Positions 37,418 through 46,652 of a DNA stretch of 64,000 nucleotides are shown here, one piece after another. The translations under genes were made by a program, and so were the position numbers. Origin of the DNA: Pontibacter kalidii (GTDB lineage: Bacteria; Bacteroidota; Bacteroidia; Cytophagales; Hymenobacteraceae). The stretch covers positions 1,552,501 through 1,616,500 of the forward strand of contig NZ_CP111079.1 in assembly GCF_026278245.1 (NCBI RefSeq). Reading direction: 5' to 3'. The notes under the pieces are model-generated. The model did no database searches and was not told the origin of the DNA. It was given only the letters and a program-made list of their open reading frames with translations. Every line of letters begins with the position of its first letter. Within the stretch, counting starts at the first letter, position 1.

Positions 37418-37452
37418 TCTACAAACACCGTCTTTATATCTACAAACGCTGT
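37418..37452. promoter_or_regulatory. 21-bp-spaced direct repeat between sdaAB and the dioxygenase gene
   Basis: TCTACAAACACCGT (37418-37431) and TCTACAAACGCTGT (37439-37452) match at 12 of 14 bases with starts 21 bp apart, two helical turns. This is the arrangement expected of a tandem regulator site. Confidence 0.45.
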
Positions 37453-37582
37453 GCGGATACCTATAAAGTAAAGCCAGTCTGCCACAGTAGTTTATGTTTT
37501 TGCCGGCGTGAAATTTTAACCATCCCGTGCCATCAATGTAAGACAAAAATGGCGGGTTTACAGCAGCCTTTAAATGTTTTGC

Positions 37583-37590
37583 TAATTTTG
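37583..37590 (+). promoter_or_regulatory. -7 promoter box of the tryptophan dioxygenase gene
   Basis: TAATTTTG matches TAnnTTTG, 25 bases before the ATG. Confidence 0.5.
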
Positions 37591-37615
37591 CGGAAACCAC
37601 CTCACCTAAACCTAC

Positions 37616-38587
37616 ATGCAGATGGAGCATTCTTTTAAACCTGAAGTGCTGGAGCAGCTCAAGCGGCTGGAGGAGAAATACGTGCCGCTGGGGCAGGACC
37701 TGGCAGCCTACCTGGAAGGTTTGTACCACACCAGCTTCCTCTCCTACTGGGATTACATTCACCTGGACACGCTCCTGAGCCTGCAGAACCCCCGCACCAA
37801 TATTCCGGATGAAAAGATCTTCATCATGTACCACCAGATCACGGAGCTATACTTTAAGTTATGCCTGGAGGAGTACCGTCAGATTGGTGAGGACAAGGAC
37901 ATTACGGTGGATGTGCTTATTCGTAGGTTGAAGCGGATCAACCGCTACTTCGATAACCTGATCAATTCCTTTGATGTGATGGTAGACGGCATGGACCCGA
38001 AACAGTTCCTCCAATTCCGGATGGCGCTGATGCCGGCCAGCGGCTTCCAATCGGTGCAGTACCGCCTGATTGAGATTGCCTCCACCGATTTGCGCAACCT
38101 GGTGGATAAGGCCAAGCGCTCTGTGCTGGGCCTGGAAAGCACGCACGAGGAGATGATCGGCTGCATTTACTGGAAAGAGGGCGCCACGGAGGTGGCCTCC
38201 GGGGCCAAAACGCTGACACTGGTGCAGTTCGAGGAAAAGTATACCACGCAGCTCATCAGCTTTGCCAAAGAGTATGCCGACAAGAACGTGTGGCAGGTTT
38301 ACAAGAACCTGCCGGAAGCGGACCAGCAGAACCCGAAGCTAAAGCATGCCTTGCGCGACCTCGACAGCAACGTAAACGTGAACTGGCCGCTGATGCACTA
38401 CAAGTCCGCCGTGCGCTACCTGCAGCGCGACCCGGACGTGATCGCCGCCACCGGGGGAACCAACTGGCAGAAATACCTGCCGCCACGCTTCCAGAAACGC
38501 ATTTTTTACCCCGAGCTTTACACCGAGCAGGAAATAGAGGAATGGGGCAAAGGCTGGGTTGACAAGGTACTGAATGGAGATATGTAA
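37616..38587 (+). CDS. Tryptophan 2,3-dioxygenase family protein
   Basis: 323 residues. The family motifs are LSYWDYIHLDTLLSLQ (42-57), FIMYHQITELYFKL with the active-site His73, FRMALMPASGFQSVQYR (134-150, with substrate-binding Arg), and His261 as the probable heme ligand in LMHYKSAVRYL, followed by ATGGTNWQKYLP. It would oxidise L-tryptophan to N-formylkynurenine with heme and O2. The GTGGS loop of characterised enzymes is ATGGT here. It is a single-gene unit facing away from sdaAB. Confidence 0.93.
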   Translation: MQMEHSFKPEVLEQLKRLEEKYVPLGQDLAAYLEGLYHTSFLSYWDYIHLDTLLSLQNPRTNIPDEKIFIMYHQITELYFKLCLEEYRQIGEDKDITVDVLIRRLKRINRYFDNLINSFDVMVDGMDPKQFLQFRMALMPASGFQSVQYRLIEIASTDLRNLVDKAKRSVLGLESTHEEMIGCIYWKEGATEVASGAKTLTLVQFEEKYTTQLISFAKEYADKNVWQVYKNLPEADQQNPKLKHALRDLDSNVNVNWPLMHYKSAVRYLQRDPDVIAATGGTNWQKYLPPRFQKRIFYPELYTEQEIEEWGKGWVDKVLNGDM

Positions 38588-38755
38588 CAATTTTGAATTC
38601 TGAAGGAGTGATTGCGTGAATTGTTGGAATGTTTTTAGGTATAAACTTGTCATTTTATAGTTCGGTTGAGCGGCAACGTAATATTTAGTCATCCACTCAA
38701 TCACCCATTCATAATTAATTTAAAAGTTTAAGGCTAACTACCTTACCTGTTATAG

Positions 38756-40336
38756 ATGAGAAAGAAGGAATTGGACCTGGTGTTTCCGCCAGAGCTGGCA
38801 TTTGATGCCCAACAGTTAGAAAGGGAGCTTCTGAAAAGTGCCCGGGTGCAGCCGGAGGATGTGAAATTCCTGCACCGGGTAAAACGCTCCATCGACGCGC
38901 GTGGGCGCCAGGTACAGGTGCGCGTGCGGGCCGATGTGTACCTGGACACCCCTCCTGCCGACATTATCGCTCCGGTTTATACTTACCCCGATGTTACCCA
39001 TAGTAAACGTGTGGTGATCGTAGGGGCCGGCCCGGCTGGCCTTTTTGCGGCCTTGCGCTGCATCGAGCTGGGCCTGAAGCCCGTGGTGCTGGAGCGCGGG
39101 AAGGACGTGCGCCGCCGCCGCCGCGATCTGGCCGCTATTAATAAAGAGCATACCGTAAACCCCGACTCGAACTACTGCTTTGGCGAAGGCGGTGCCGGCA
39201 CTTATTCTGACGGCAAGCTGTATACCCGCTCCAAAAAACGCGGTGACCTGCAGCGCATCCTGCAGATCTTTGTGCAGCACGGCGCTACGCCCGACATTCT
39301 CTTTGATGCCCACCCGCACATTGGCACCAACAAACTGCCTAAAATAATTGAGGCCCTCCGGGAGACGATCCGCGACGCTGGCGGCGAAGTGCATTTTGAC
39401 AAGCGTGTCACTGATTTTATACTTGAGAATGGTGAAATGCACGGTGTGGTCACGCAGGATGGGCAGGAGTATACCGGCGAGTCTGTTATACTTGCCACCG
39501 GCCACAGTGCCCGCGATATTTTTGAACTGCTCCACCATACAGGCATCACCATAGAGGCGAAGCCATTTGCCATGGGCGTACGCGTGGAGCATCAGCAGCA
39601 ACTGATAGACAGCATACAGTATAAATGCGAGGACCGCGGGCCATACTTGCCAGCTTCGTCCTACTCCCTTGTACACCAGACGCATTACAACGGCAAACAG
39701 CGCGGCATCTTTTCGTTCTGCATGTGCCCGGGAGGTTTTATCGTTCCCTCAGCCACAGCTCCCGGCGAAGTGGTGGTAAACGGCATGTCGCCGAGCCGCC
39801 GAGATTCTAAATTTTCTAACTCTGGCATTGTCGTAGCCATTGAATTGGAGGATATGGAGCTGGAGAAGTATGGCCCGCTGGCCGGCTTGCGCATGCAACA
39901 GGCGCTGGAGCAGAAGGCCTGCGACATGGCCGGCGGCACACAGGCGGCCCCGGCGCAGCTGCTGAAGGATTTCGTCGACCGTAAAATAAGCAAGCAGCTT
40001 CTCGACACGTCTTACCAGCCAGGCTTGGTGTCAGTAGACCTGAGTAAGCTTTTCTCCGAGGATATGGCCTATCGACTGCGCGAGGGATTCAAGGCCTTCG
40101 GCAACAAGATGCGCGGCTACCTGAGCAACGAGGCGCAAATCGTGGGTGTCGAGAGCCGCACCTCCTCCCCTGTTCGCATCCCCCGTGACCGCGATACGCT
40201 GGAGCATGTGCAGGTAAAAGGGCTTTACCCCTGCGGCGAGGGAGCCGGTTATGCCGGGGGTATCGTATCTGCGGCCATGGATGGGGAGCGTTGTGCCGAG
40301 AAAGCAGCGGTAAGAGCCGGCGTAATGCTAAACTAA
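38756..40336 (+). CDS. COG2509-type FAD-dependent oxidoreductase
   Basis: 526 residues. A 70-residue N-terminal domain with basic residues precedes the FAD Rossmann motif VVIVGAGPAGLFAALRC (about 83-99). CFGEGGAGTYSDGKLYTR, PHIGTNKL and the C-terminal YPCGEGAGYAGGIVSAAMDG match the uncharacterised COG2509 flavoproteins. Substrate unknown. Ile-Leu pairs at two places are written ATA CTT inside TATACTT. Confidence 0.9.
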   Translation: MRKKELDLVFPPELAFDAQQLERELLKSARVQPEDVKFLHRVKRSIDARGRQVQVRVRADVYLDTPPADIIAPVYTYPDVTHSKRVVIVGAGPAGLFAALRCIELGLKPVVLERGKDVRRRRRDLAAINKEHTVNPDSNYCFGEGGAGTYSDGKLYTRSKKRGDLQRILQIFVQHGATPDILFDAHPHIGTNKLPKIIEALRETIRDAGGEVHFDKRVTDFILENGEMHGVVTQDGQEYTGESVILATGHSARDIFELLHHTGITIEAKPFAMGVRVEHQQQLIDSIQYKCEDRGPYLPASSYSLVHQTHYNGKQRGIFSFCMCPGGFIVPSATAPGEVVVNGMSPSRRDSKFSNSGIVVAIELEDMELEKYGPLAGLRMQQALEQKACDMAGGTQAAPAQLLKDFVDRKISKQLLDTSYQPGLVSVDLSKLFSEDMAYRLREGFKAFGNKMRGYLSNEAQIVGVESRTSSPVRIPRDRDTLEHVQVKGLYPCGEGAGYAGGIVSAAMDGERCAEKAAVRAGVMLN

Positions 40337-40356
40337 AGTATAAACCACCCTTGTAT

Positions 40357-40388
40357 AAACCTCAAAAGGCTAATTCATTATGAGGTTT
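40357..40388 (+). terminator. Weak hairpin after the flavoprotein gene
   Basis: AAACCTCA/TGAGGTTT with a 16-base loop and no long T run. Confidence 0.4.
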
Positions 40389-40479
40389 GTTATTTAAGCG
40401 GATGCGGCTGTGTTTTAACTTTTCCATCCAACCCAAAGTACAATAGTATACTATCAGTGAACATGAATTAACTTGAGAT

Positions 40480-40842
40480 ATGAAAAAGACTGTTGTATTA
40501 GGCGCCTCCGATAACCCATCACGCTATGCCTATAAGGCGGTGCACCGGCTGCAGCAACACGGCCATGAGGTGGTGCCGGTAGGTATAAAGAACGCAGAGG
40601 TGGGGGGCAAACAGATCATTACCGATAAATCGGAGGCTATTGCAGATGTGGACACCCTGACGCTGTACGTGGGGCCACGCAACCAACCGGTGTGGTACGA
40701 TTACATCCTGAATCTGAAGCCCAAGCGCATTATTTTTAACCCTGGCACGGAAAACCGTGAGCTGGAGGAAATGGCGCAGCAGGCTAACATCGAAACACTG
40801 CATCATTGCACGTTGGTGATGCTGGCAACGGATAGTTATTAA
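40480..40842 (+). CDS. CoA-binding protein
   Basis: 120 residues, a single CoA_binding_2 Rossmann domain: TVVLGASDNPSRYAYKAV, GHEVVPVGIK, TLYVGPRNQP and IIFNPGTEN. Cytoplasmic; exact role unknown. A perfect 12-bp palindrome (ATAGTATACTAT, 40443-40454) lies 26 bases upstream. Confidence 0.92.
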   Translation: MKKTVVLGASDNPSRYAYKAVHRLQQHGHEVVPVGIKNAEVGGKQIITDKSEAIADVDTLTLYVGPRNQPVWYDYILNLKPKRIIFNPGTENRELEEMAQQANIETLHHCTLVMLATDSY

Positions 40843-40940
40843 AAAGTATGATATTATCCTAAAAAGCAAAACCTGCGAAAAGCAGTTCCGTATATCAAAG
40901 AAACAAGGGCAGATGGCATTTGTTGTCTATGTCTTGAATA

Positions 40941-40969
40941 AGCAGGGATCTTGATAAAAGATCCCTGCT
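40941..40969. terminator. Terminator hairpin
   Basis: AGCAGGGATCTT/AAGATCCCTGCT with loop GATAA. Confidence 0.85.
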
Positions 40970-40993
40970 TTGCTTTTATACCTGTCTGAAAAC

Positions 40994-41032
40994 AAAAGCC
41001 CCGGCTCACGCAAGAGGTGTGCCGGGGCTTTT
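40994..41032. terminator. Terminator of the SDR gene
   Basis: AAAAGCCCCGGC (40994-41005) pairs with GCCGGGGCTTTT (41021-41032); A and T runs on both sides. Confidence 0.85.
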
Positions 41033-41050
41033 TCATACGTGAGCCGGTCT

Positions 41051-41917
41051 TTACCGGGTGATCTCCTCCTCTTCATATTTTGCCGTTCCGGTAGGGCTTT
41101 CTCCCGCTTCAGTCGGCTCCTCCTCCATCAGGTGGCGCATACTGGCGGCCAGGGCCATGTCGGGCATCAGGTTAGCGCTGGTAGCCTGCAGCTTGTTCTT
41201 GAGGCCTGAAATGATGCGCGTCTCGCCCTTCATGAGCGCTTCATAGCCGTCCCTGGCCACTTCTTCCGGCTCCGAAAGGCTACCGTTGGCGGCGCGGGTG
41301 TGGGCTGCACCAGCCCTGAGGAAGAACATAGTGTTGCTGGGCCCGGGGCAAAGGGCTGTTACGGTAATCGCGGTGTCTTTCAGTTCATTGGATAGCGCCT
41401 CCGAGAAAGACAGCATAAATGCCTTGCTTGCTCCGTAGATGGCCATCAGCGGGGAAGGCATGAATGACACGACAGAGGCCAGGTTCAGGATTTTTCCTTC
41501 GTTGCGGTGCTTCATTTCAGGCAGGAAAAGCTTTGTCAGTTCCACCGGTGTGGTGATGTTGAGTTGGATGATCGCCTTTTCGCGCTCCAGGTCTGTTTCG
41601 AAGAACATGCCATGCACTCCGGCGCCGGCGTTATTGACCAGGACATCGACCTGCAGGCCGGCGTTGTGCACCTCTTCGTATACTTCACGTGCCGCTTCCG
41701 GGCGTGTAAGGTCTGCCGTAATTATGCATACATGCTCCAGTTGATGCTGGTCCTGCAGGTAATGGCCAAGCTTTCGCATGCGTTCTGTGCTACGCGCCAC
41801 CAATACCAGGTTGTACCCATCCTGCGCGAAGAGCTTGGCGAATTCCATACCGAAGCCGTTGGAGGCTCCAGTGATTAGTACCGTTTTTTCCTTGTTCTTG
41901 TCTTTCATTGTTTTCAT
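41051..41917 (-). CDS. Short-chain dehydrogenase (DltE/YqjQ-like)
   Basis: 288 residues. Cofactor motif TGASNGFG (about 16-23), NNAGAG and the catalytic Ser with YGASK. The LNITTPVELTKLFLPEM and ALCPGPSNTMF segments resemble the DltE/YqjQ SDR group. The C-terminus is extended and acidic (EEEPTEAGES-YEEEEITR). Substrate unknown. Confidence 0.9.
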   Translation of the reverse strand: MKTMKDKNKEKTVLITGASNGFGMEFAKLFAQDGYNLVLVARSTERMRKLGHYLQDQHQLEHVCIITADLTRPEAAREVYEEVHNAGLQVDVLVNNAGAGVHGMFFETDLEREKAIIQLNITTPVELTKLFLPEMKHRNEGKILNLASVVSFMPSPLMAIYGASKAFMLSFSEALSNELKDTAITVTALCPGPSNTMFFLRAGAAHTRAANGSLSEPEEVARDGYEALMKGETRIISGLKNKLQATSANLMPDMALAASMRHLMEEEPTEAGESPTGTAKYEEEEITR

Positions 41918-42274
41918 AGTTTATACCTTATGCTGGCTTATTTTTAGATGATTATAGGTATATGATTGTACCAACACCAGCACAATTAAGTTATACTTGT
42001 TTGATGAAGCGGTATTGTTTAGTAGCAAGTGCTGGCGTTTTGGATGTTATGGCCGAGGTTTAAAGTATAACGTGAGGTTTGCTTCTGGACTTGCTGGTTT
42101 AAAACGGCAAGAGCCCGGGTATAGCAGCACACCCGGGCCCCTATGTAAAGTATAAAAAGAAGCTTAACTGCGTTCCGTATGTAGAATGCCTATAATTTCA
42201 AGTCAACTCCCGTGACGCTTTTCTAAGATGACAAAAAAGAGAAGGAAACACTCCCGCCCTTTATACTTCTAGGT
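41918..42274. other. AAGTATA-rich gap with a hairpin
   Basis: No gene. Four copies of the AAGTATA/TATACTT word lie in about 270 bp (near 41992, 42063, 42149 and 42261). A hairpin GCCCGGGT (42113-42120)/ACCCGGGC (42131-42138) could end transcripts of the permease operon. Confidence 0.6.
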
Positions 42275-44857
42275 TTAAGCTGCCTCCCGCCTTAGCACCT
42301 CCAACGGCGGGCGGTTCAAAATGCCCCGGCTATTGAGCATCCCGATAAAGACCGTGAGGGCCGTAATACCAATGAAGACTGGCAACAGCGGCGACAGGTC
42401 AGGGACGAAAGCTACCTCGAAGCTAAACACAGCCAAGGCCCAGCTGGCCGCCACAGAAAGGATGATGCCCGTACCCGCAGCCAGGGCGCCCAGCAGCAGG
42501 TACTCGAAGGCGTTAATCCCCAGGATCTGCTTCCGGCTGGCGCCCAGCGTGCGGAGCAGCACACTTTCCTGCACCCGCTGGTATTTGCTGTTGTTGATGG
42601 AGCCGATGAGTACCAGCAACCCCGTGCTAATGCTGAAGAGGGCCATAAATCGAATCACAAAGGAGATCTTGCCCAGTATATCATCCAGCGTTTCGAGTAT
42701 GAGCCCCAGGTCGATGGCGGATACGTTAGGGAACTGACGTACGAGGGTTTGCTGGAACACTGCCGCCTGCTCGTCGGTGTCCGTGCGTGTCATGAGCACA
42801 TGGAACTGTGGTGCCTCCTCCAGCACCCCTTTCGGGAACAGCAGCAGGAAGTTGGTTTGCACGCGGTTCCACTCGACCTCCCGCAGATGGGTGATCACAG
42901 TCGGAATCAGCGCGCCCTGCACGTTAAAGATCAGCGTGTCCCCAAGCCCGGCTTTAAGCCGCTCAGCATAACCTTCTTCTATAGAGATAGGTATGGCAGC
43001 ACTTTGGTTCGTGACTTCTCCCTGCCAGGTTCCCTCCACCGTCTTTTCGGAACTGATGAGTGAGTCACGGTAGGTAACCCTGAACTCCCGGGTAAAAGCT
43101 CTTTCCGAGATGCCCAATGTTGTATCGGCCCGCACATCGGCACCGGTCAGGCCGTTTATTTCCTCCAGGCGCATCGTCACTACCGGCACCGACTGCAGGA
43201 TGGGCAGTCCCTGTTGCCTGACCAGGTTGGCTACTTCCTCCTTCTGCGCGGACTGAATATCGAACAGCACCATATTAGGCTGGTTCTCGCTGGCGGCAAA
43301 GGCTACCTCGCTCAGCAGGATGCGCTGCATAAGAAACAGCGTGGCGATAAGCGCGGTACCCAGTCCGATGGAGACCGTGAGCAGCAACGTCTGGTTATTT
43401 GGCCGGTACAGGTTGGCCAGGCTCTGGCGCCACACATAGCCCCAGTGTACCGGGAAGAAGCGCTTCACTGCCCACATCATGAGCCTGGCAATCAGGGCCA
43501 GTACCACAAAGCCTACAAACACCCCGCCCGTAAACGCTAGCGCCTGCAGCCAGGTACCCAGCTGGAAGTAGGAGAACAGGAAAATAAAGGCTACGATGAG
43601 GACGTATACGCCCCAGCGCAATTTATCCTTCTGTTTTGAAACATGCTCTATGCCCGCCCGCAGCGTGATCAGCGGGGAAATATTGCGGATAGAGAGTAGC
43701 GGAAGCAGCGCAAAAAGCACGGCCACCACCACGCCAATGGCGATACCCTGCCCGATGGCTGCCCACGACACCGCCACGGTTACCTCCACCGGAAGGAAGG
43801 TTTTAAACAGCTCCGGCAGGTATAACTGGATCAGGCTGCCCAGTATAGCGCCCACCACAGAGCCGATGAGCCCCATAACGATCACCTGGAACAAATAAAT
43901 CAGGAAAGCTTGTTTGCCGCTCACACCCAGGCAGCGGAGCACGCCAATGGTTGCCAGTTTCTCGCGGATGTATACATGCACGGCGCTGGCCACGCCCACG
44001 CAGCCGAGCAGCAGCGCCACAAAGCCCACCAGCGCCAGGAAACGGGCCAGGTCCTCATACGATTTCCCGGTGCTTTCCTTGCGGCTCTCGATGGTGTCGT
44101 AGCCAAAGCCGGCCTCGTCCAGCCGCTTCTCCAGCCGCTTCACCAGCTTGTCCGGGTCGGTGGTTTCGGGTAGTTTATAGTAGTGGTAGTAGCTCACACG
44201 GCTGCCTTTCTGTACCAGGCCTGTTTCCTCCAGGTAGTGGCGCGGTATGTACACGGCTGGCGCAACGGTGGCGGTCATGGCCGTTTGGCCCGGGATTTTG
44301 TGCAAGGCTCCTGCAATCTCGAAGGTCTGGTTGCCCACCTGAATTGAATCGCCGGGCTTGGCGTTGTACTGCAGCAGCAAGGTCTGGTCTACAAGCGCCT
44401 TACGACCCTCCTCCCGAAAGGTACGGCTGGCACTCTGAGGCTCCGTCTCGATGGCGCCGTAGTACGGAAACCCGCCCCGCTCCAGCGCGCGCACCTGCAC
44501 CAGCCGGGTTCCGCCCGTGGATTTAAACTGCACCATCGACACAAAACGCACTTCATCGGAGCGATCGCCGCCCACGGCAATGGAATCCAGCAATTGCTGC
44601 TGGTCTTGCTCTATCTCCTTGTTTGCGGCAATCACCAGGTCCGCCCCGATCAGGGACTTCGCCTGCCGGTCGATATCGGCGCGGAGGTTATCGGCAAAAG
44701 AGTTAATGGCCACCAGCGCCGCAATGCCCAGCACGATGGACGAGATGAAAAGAGCCAGTCTGCCTCTGTTGCGGCGGCTGTCGCGCCAGGCCATTTTCAG
44801 GAGCCAGCGCAGCCGCAGCGGTCGCTTTCCGGGTAAATGTATGATAGTATCGGACAC
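42275..44857 (-). CDS. FtsX-like ABC transporter permease (YbbP type)
   Basis: 860 residues, ten predicted membrane helices arranged as two FtsX units plus a third pair, with large extracytoplasmic domains between, as in YbbP of E. coli (about 800 residues). The N-terminal WRDSRRNRGRLALFISSIVLGIAALVAINSF is typical. It lies 57 bp downstream of its ATPase gene and, with the divergent TesA-like esterase, reproduces the E. coli ybbP-ybbA/tesA arrangement. Probably exports or extracts a lipid-like molecule (inference). Confidence 0.92.
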   Translation of the reverse strand: MSDTIIHLPGKRPLRLRWLLKMAWRDSRRNRGRLALFISSIVLGIAALVAINSFADNLRADIDRQAKSLIGADLVIAANKEIEQDQQQLLDSIAVGGDRSDEVRFVSMVQFKSTGGTRLVQVRALERGGFPYYGAIETEPQSASRTFREEGRKALVDQTLLLQYNAKPGDSIQVGNQTFEIAGALHKIPGQTAMTATVAPAVYIPRHYLEETGLVQKGSRVSYYHYYKLPETTDPDKLVKRLEKRLDEAGFGYDTIESRKESTGKSYEDLARFLALVGFVALLLGCVGVASAVHVYIREKLATIGVLRCLGVSGKQAFLIYLFQVIVMGLIGSVVGAILGSLIQLYLPELFKTFLPVEVTVAVSWAAIGQGIAIGVVVAVLFALLPLLSIRNISPLITLRAGIEHVSKQKDKLRWGVYVLIVAFIFLFSYFQLGTWLQALAFTGGVFVGFVVLALIARLMMWAVKRFFPVHWGYVWRQSLANLYRPNNQTLLLTVSIGLGTALIATLFLMQRILLSEVAFAASENQPNMVLFDIQSAQKEEVANLVRQQGLPILQSVPVVTMRLEEINGLTGADVRADTTLGISERAFTREFRVTYRDSLISSEKTVEGTWQGEVTNQSAAIPISIEEGYAERLKAGLGDTLIFNVQGALIPTVITHLREVEWNRVQTNFLLLFPKGVLEEAPQFHVLMTRTDTDEQAAVFQQTLVRQFPNVSAIDLGLILETLDDILGKISFVIRFMALFSISTGLLVLIGSINNSKYQRVQESVLLRTLGASRKQILGINAFEYLLLGALAAGTGIILSVAASWALAVFSFEVAFVPDLSPLLPVFIGITALTVFIGMLNSRGILNRPPLEVLRREAA

Positions 44858-44914
44858 GGTATCTTGTTATGGAGTGAGGGGTTTGGGTGAAGCAGCGATT
44901 TACAAGTTCAGTTG

Positions 44915-45613
44915 TTACCCTTTATTAACCAGAGAGGTAACCTCGTCTGAGACCACCGTGCCGCCTTTAATGCGGATGATACGGTCTGTCTTAGCGGCCA
45001 GTTCCAGGTCATGCGTCACCAGCACCAGTGTGGTGCCAGCCTCCCGGTTCAGGTCGAAGAGCAGCTTCTCCACGCGCTCTCCGGTCTCCTCGTCCAGGTT
45101 ACCGGTGGGCTCGTCCGCAAAAAGTATGGCCGGCCTGTTGGAGAAGGCCCGCGCCAGCGAAACCCGCTGCTGCTCCCCGCCGGAAAGCTGGGTAGGGTAA
45201 TGGTCGACCCGCTCCGCAAGGCCCACGCGGGCCAGCAAATCCATCGCCTGCTGCTGCACATTGCGCTCACCACGCAGCTCCAGGGGCACCATCACGTTCT
45301 CCAGAGCGGTGAGCGTGGGGATAAGCTGGAAGTTCTGGAAAATAAACCCCACATACTGGTTGCGCACCTGCGCCCGCTCGTCCTCCGAAAGGTCGTCTAG
45401 TTTGATGCCATTCAGTATAACGGATCCGGAAGAGGCCCTGTCGAGGCCGGCCGAAAGGCCCAGTAGCGTGGTCTTACCGCTGCCGGAAGGTCCCACTATA
45501 GCACAGACATCTCCGGCCTCTAAGGAAAAATTTATACCTTGCAGCACCGTCAGGTGTCGGTCGCCGCTGTCGTAGGTCTTCTTCAGGTCTTTAATTTCAA
45601 GTATGGTAGGCAC
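44915..45613 (-). CDS. ABC transporter ATP-binding protein (YbbA/LolD type)
   Basis: I choose the GTG at 45613, which gives a 233-residue protein starting PTILEIKDLKKTY; a TTG-started ORF to 45691 adds 26 unsupported residues. Walker A GPSGSGKTTLL, Q-loop FQNFQLIPTL, signature LSGGEQQRVSLARA, Walker B ILFADEPTGNLD and the H-loop VTHD are complete. It powers the adjoining FtsX-type permease. Confidence 0.93.
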   Translation of the reverse strand: MPTILEIKDLKKTYDSGDRHLTVLQGINFSLEAGDVCAIVGPSGSGKTTLLGLSAGLDRASSGSVILNGIKLDDLSEDERAQVRNQYVGFIFQNFQLIPTLTALENVMVPLELRGERNVQQQAMDLLARVGLAERVDHYPTQLSGGEQQRVSLARAFSNRPAILFADEPTGNLDEETGERVEKLLFDLNREAGTTLVLVTHDLELAAKTDRIIRIKGGTVVSDEVTSLVNKG

Positions 45614-45756
45614 TTTGATCTGTTTGGTTTTAGGTTGATGTAGCAAGGGGCCCGTGCAAAGTATAACGCTACAGGCGCATCCTCCGAACAAAATAACTCT
45701 TTGGGTACGTTATAGGTTTAGCACAAGGCAAGTATAAATTTAGGAAAAAATAAACG

Positions 45757-46485
45757 ATGACGATAAAGAATCAATTTTTAACCCTCGCAGTGGCGGCCCT
45801 AGTCACCTTGTACGGTTGCAGCGAAGGCCAGCCAAATGAGCAAGTAGCTGCGGAGAAAGAGACGCGTGCCGCCGCCGGTGCCGATGCAAAAGCTGAGGCG
45901 GAGACGCAGATCATCCTTTTCTTCGGCAACAGCCTTACGGCCGGCTATGGGCTGGATAAGCCTGACCTGGCGTTCCCGGGGCTTATACAGCAGCGCATCG
46001 ACTCTCTGGATTTGCCCTACAAGGTGGTGAATGCCGGCTTGAGCGGCGAAACCACGGCTGGAGGCAAGAGCCGCATCGATTGGCTGCTGAAGAAACAACC
46101 AGTCGACGTTTTTGTACTGGAGTTAGGCGCCAACGATGGCCTCCGCGGCATTTCCACGGAAGAAACGTATGCAAACCTCAAGGCCATCATCCAGAAAGTG
46201 CGCGCCAGCAACCCGGATGTAAAGATCATACTTACAGGTATGCAGATGCCGCCAAGTATGGGCCAGAAGTATTCAAAAGATTTCCGGGAGGTGTTTACGC
46301 GTGTGGCCGAGGAGGAGAACGTGGCGCTGGTCCCTTTCCTACTGGAAGGCGTGGGCGGTGAGGCTGACCTGAACCAGGGCGATGGCATCCATCCGACAGA
46401 GGAGGGACAAAAGATCCTGGCCAAGAACGTTTGGGAGGTGCTGGGGCCGATCTTGCAGGAAGAAACGGTCGCCACAGAAGTATAA
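45757..46485 (+). CDS. TesA-like GDSL arylesterase/lysophospholipase lipoprotein
   Basis: 242 residues. An N-terminal lipobox (TLYGC, Cys21) anchors it to a membrane, unlike the soluble periplasmic TesA. SGNH blocks are all present: FFGNSLTAGYG (Ser), NAGLSGETTAGG (Gly), ELGANDGLRG (Asn) and GDGIHPTEEGQ (Asp, His). It hydrolyses esters such as lysophospholipids. Divergent from the ybbA/ybbP-like pair. The stop codon is the TAA of GAA GTA TAA, inside an AAGTATA word. Confidence 0.93.
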   Translation: MTIKNQFLTLAVAALVTLYGCSEGQPNEQVAAEKETRAAAGADAKAEAETQIILFFGNSLTAGYGLDKPDLAFPGLIQQRIDSLDLPYKVVNAGLSGETTAGGKSRIDWLLKKQPVDVFVLELGANDGLRGISTEETYANLKAIIQKVRASNPDVKIILTGMQMPPSMGQKYSKDFREVFTRVAEEENVALVPFLLEGVGGEADLNQGDGIHPTEEGQKILAKNVWEVLGPILQEETVATEV

Positions 46486-46595
46486 ATTTGGGCTAGTCTG
46501 AAAAAAATCAGAAATATTTAGCCGTTATGTAACCTTCTAAAACCACTCCCGTTATTAAGTATGGCTAAAAGTTGAAAATTTGATTTTCATAACAC

Positions 46596-46627
46596 GAAAC
46601 GGCTCCTCATCTCTGGGGAGCCGTTTC
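46596..46627 (-). terminator. Terminator of the metal efflux operon
   Basis: GAAACGGCTCC (46596-46606) pairs with GGAGCCGTTTC (46617-46627), 10-base loop. Confidence 0.8.
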
Positions 46628-46652
46628 TGATTTTAGAGGTTTGTCAAAGCGA

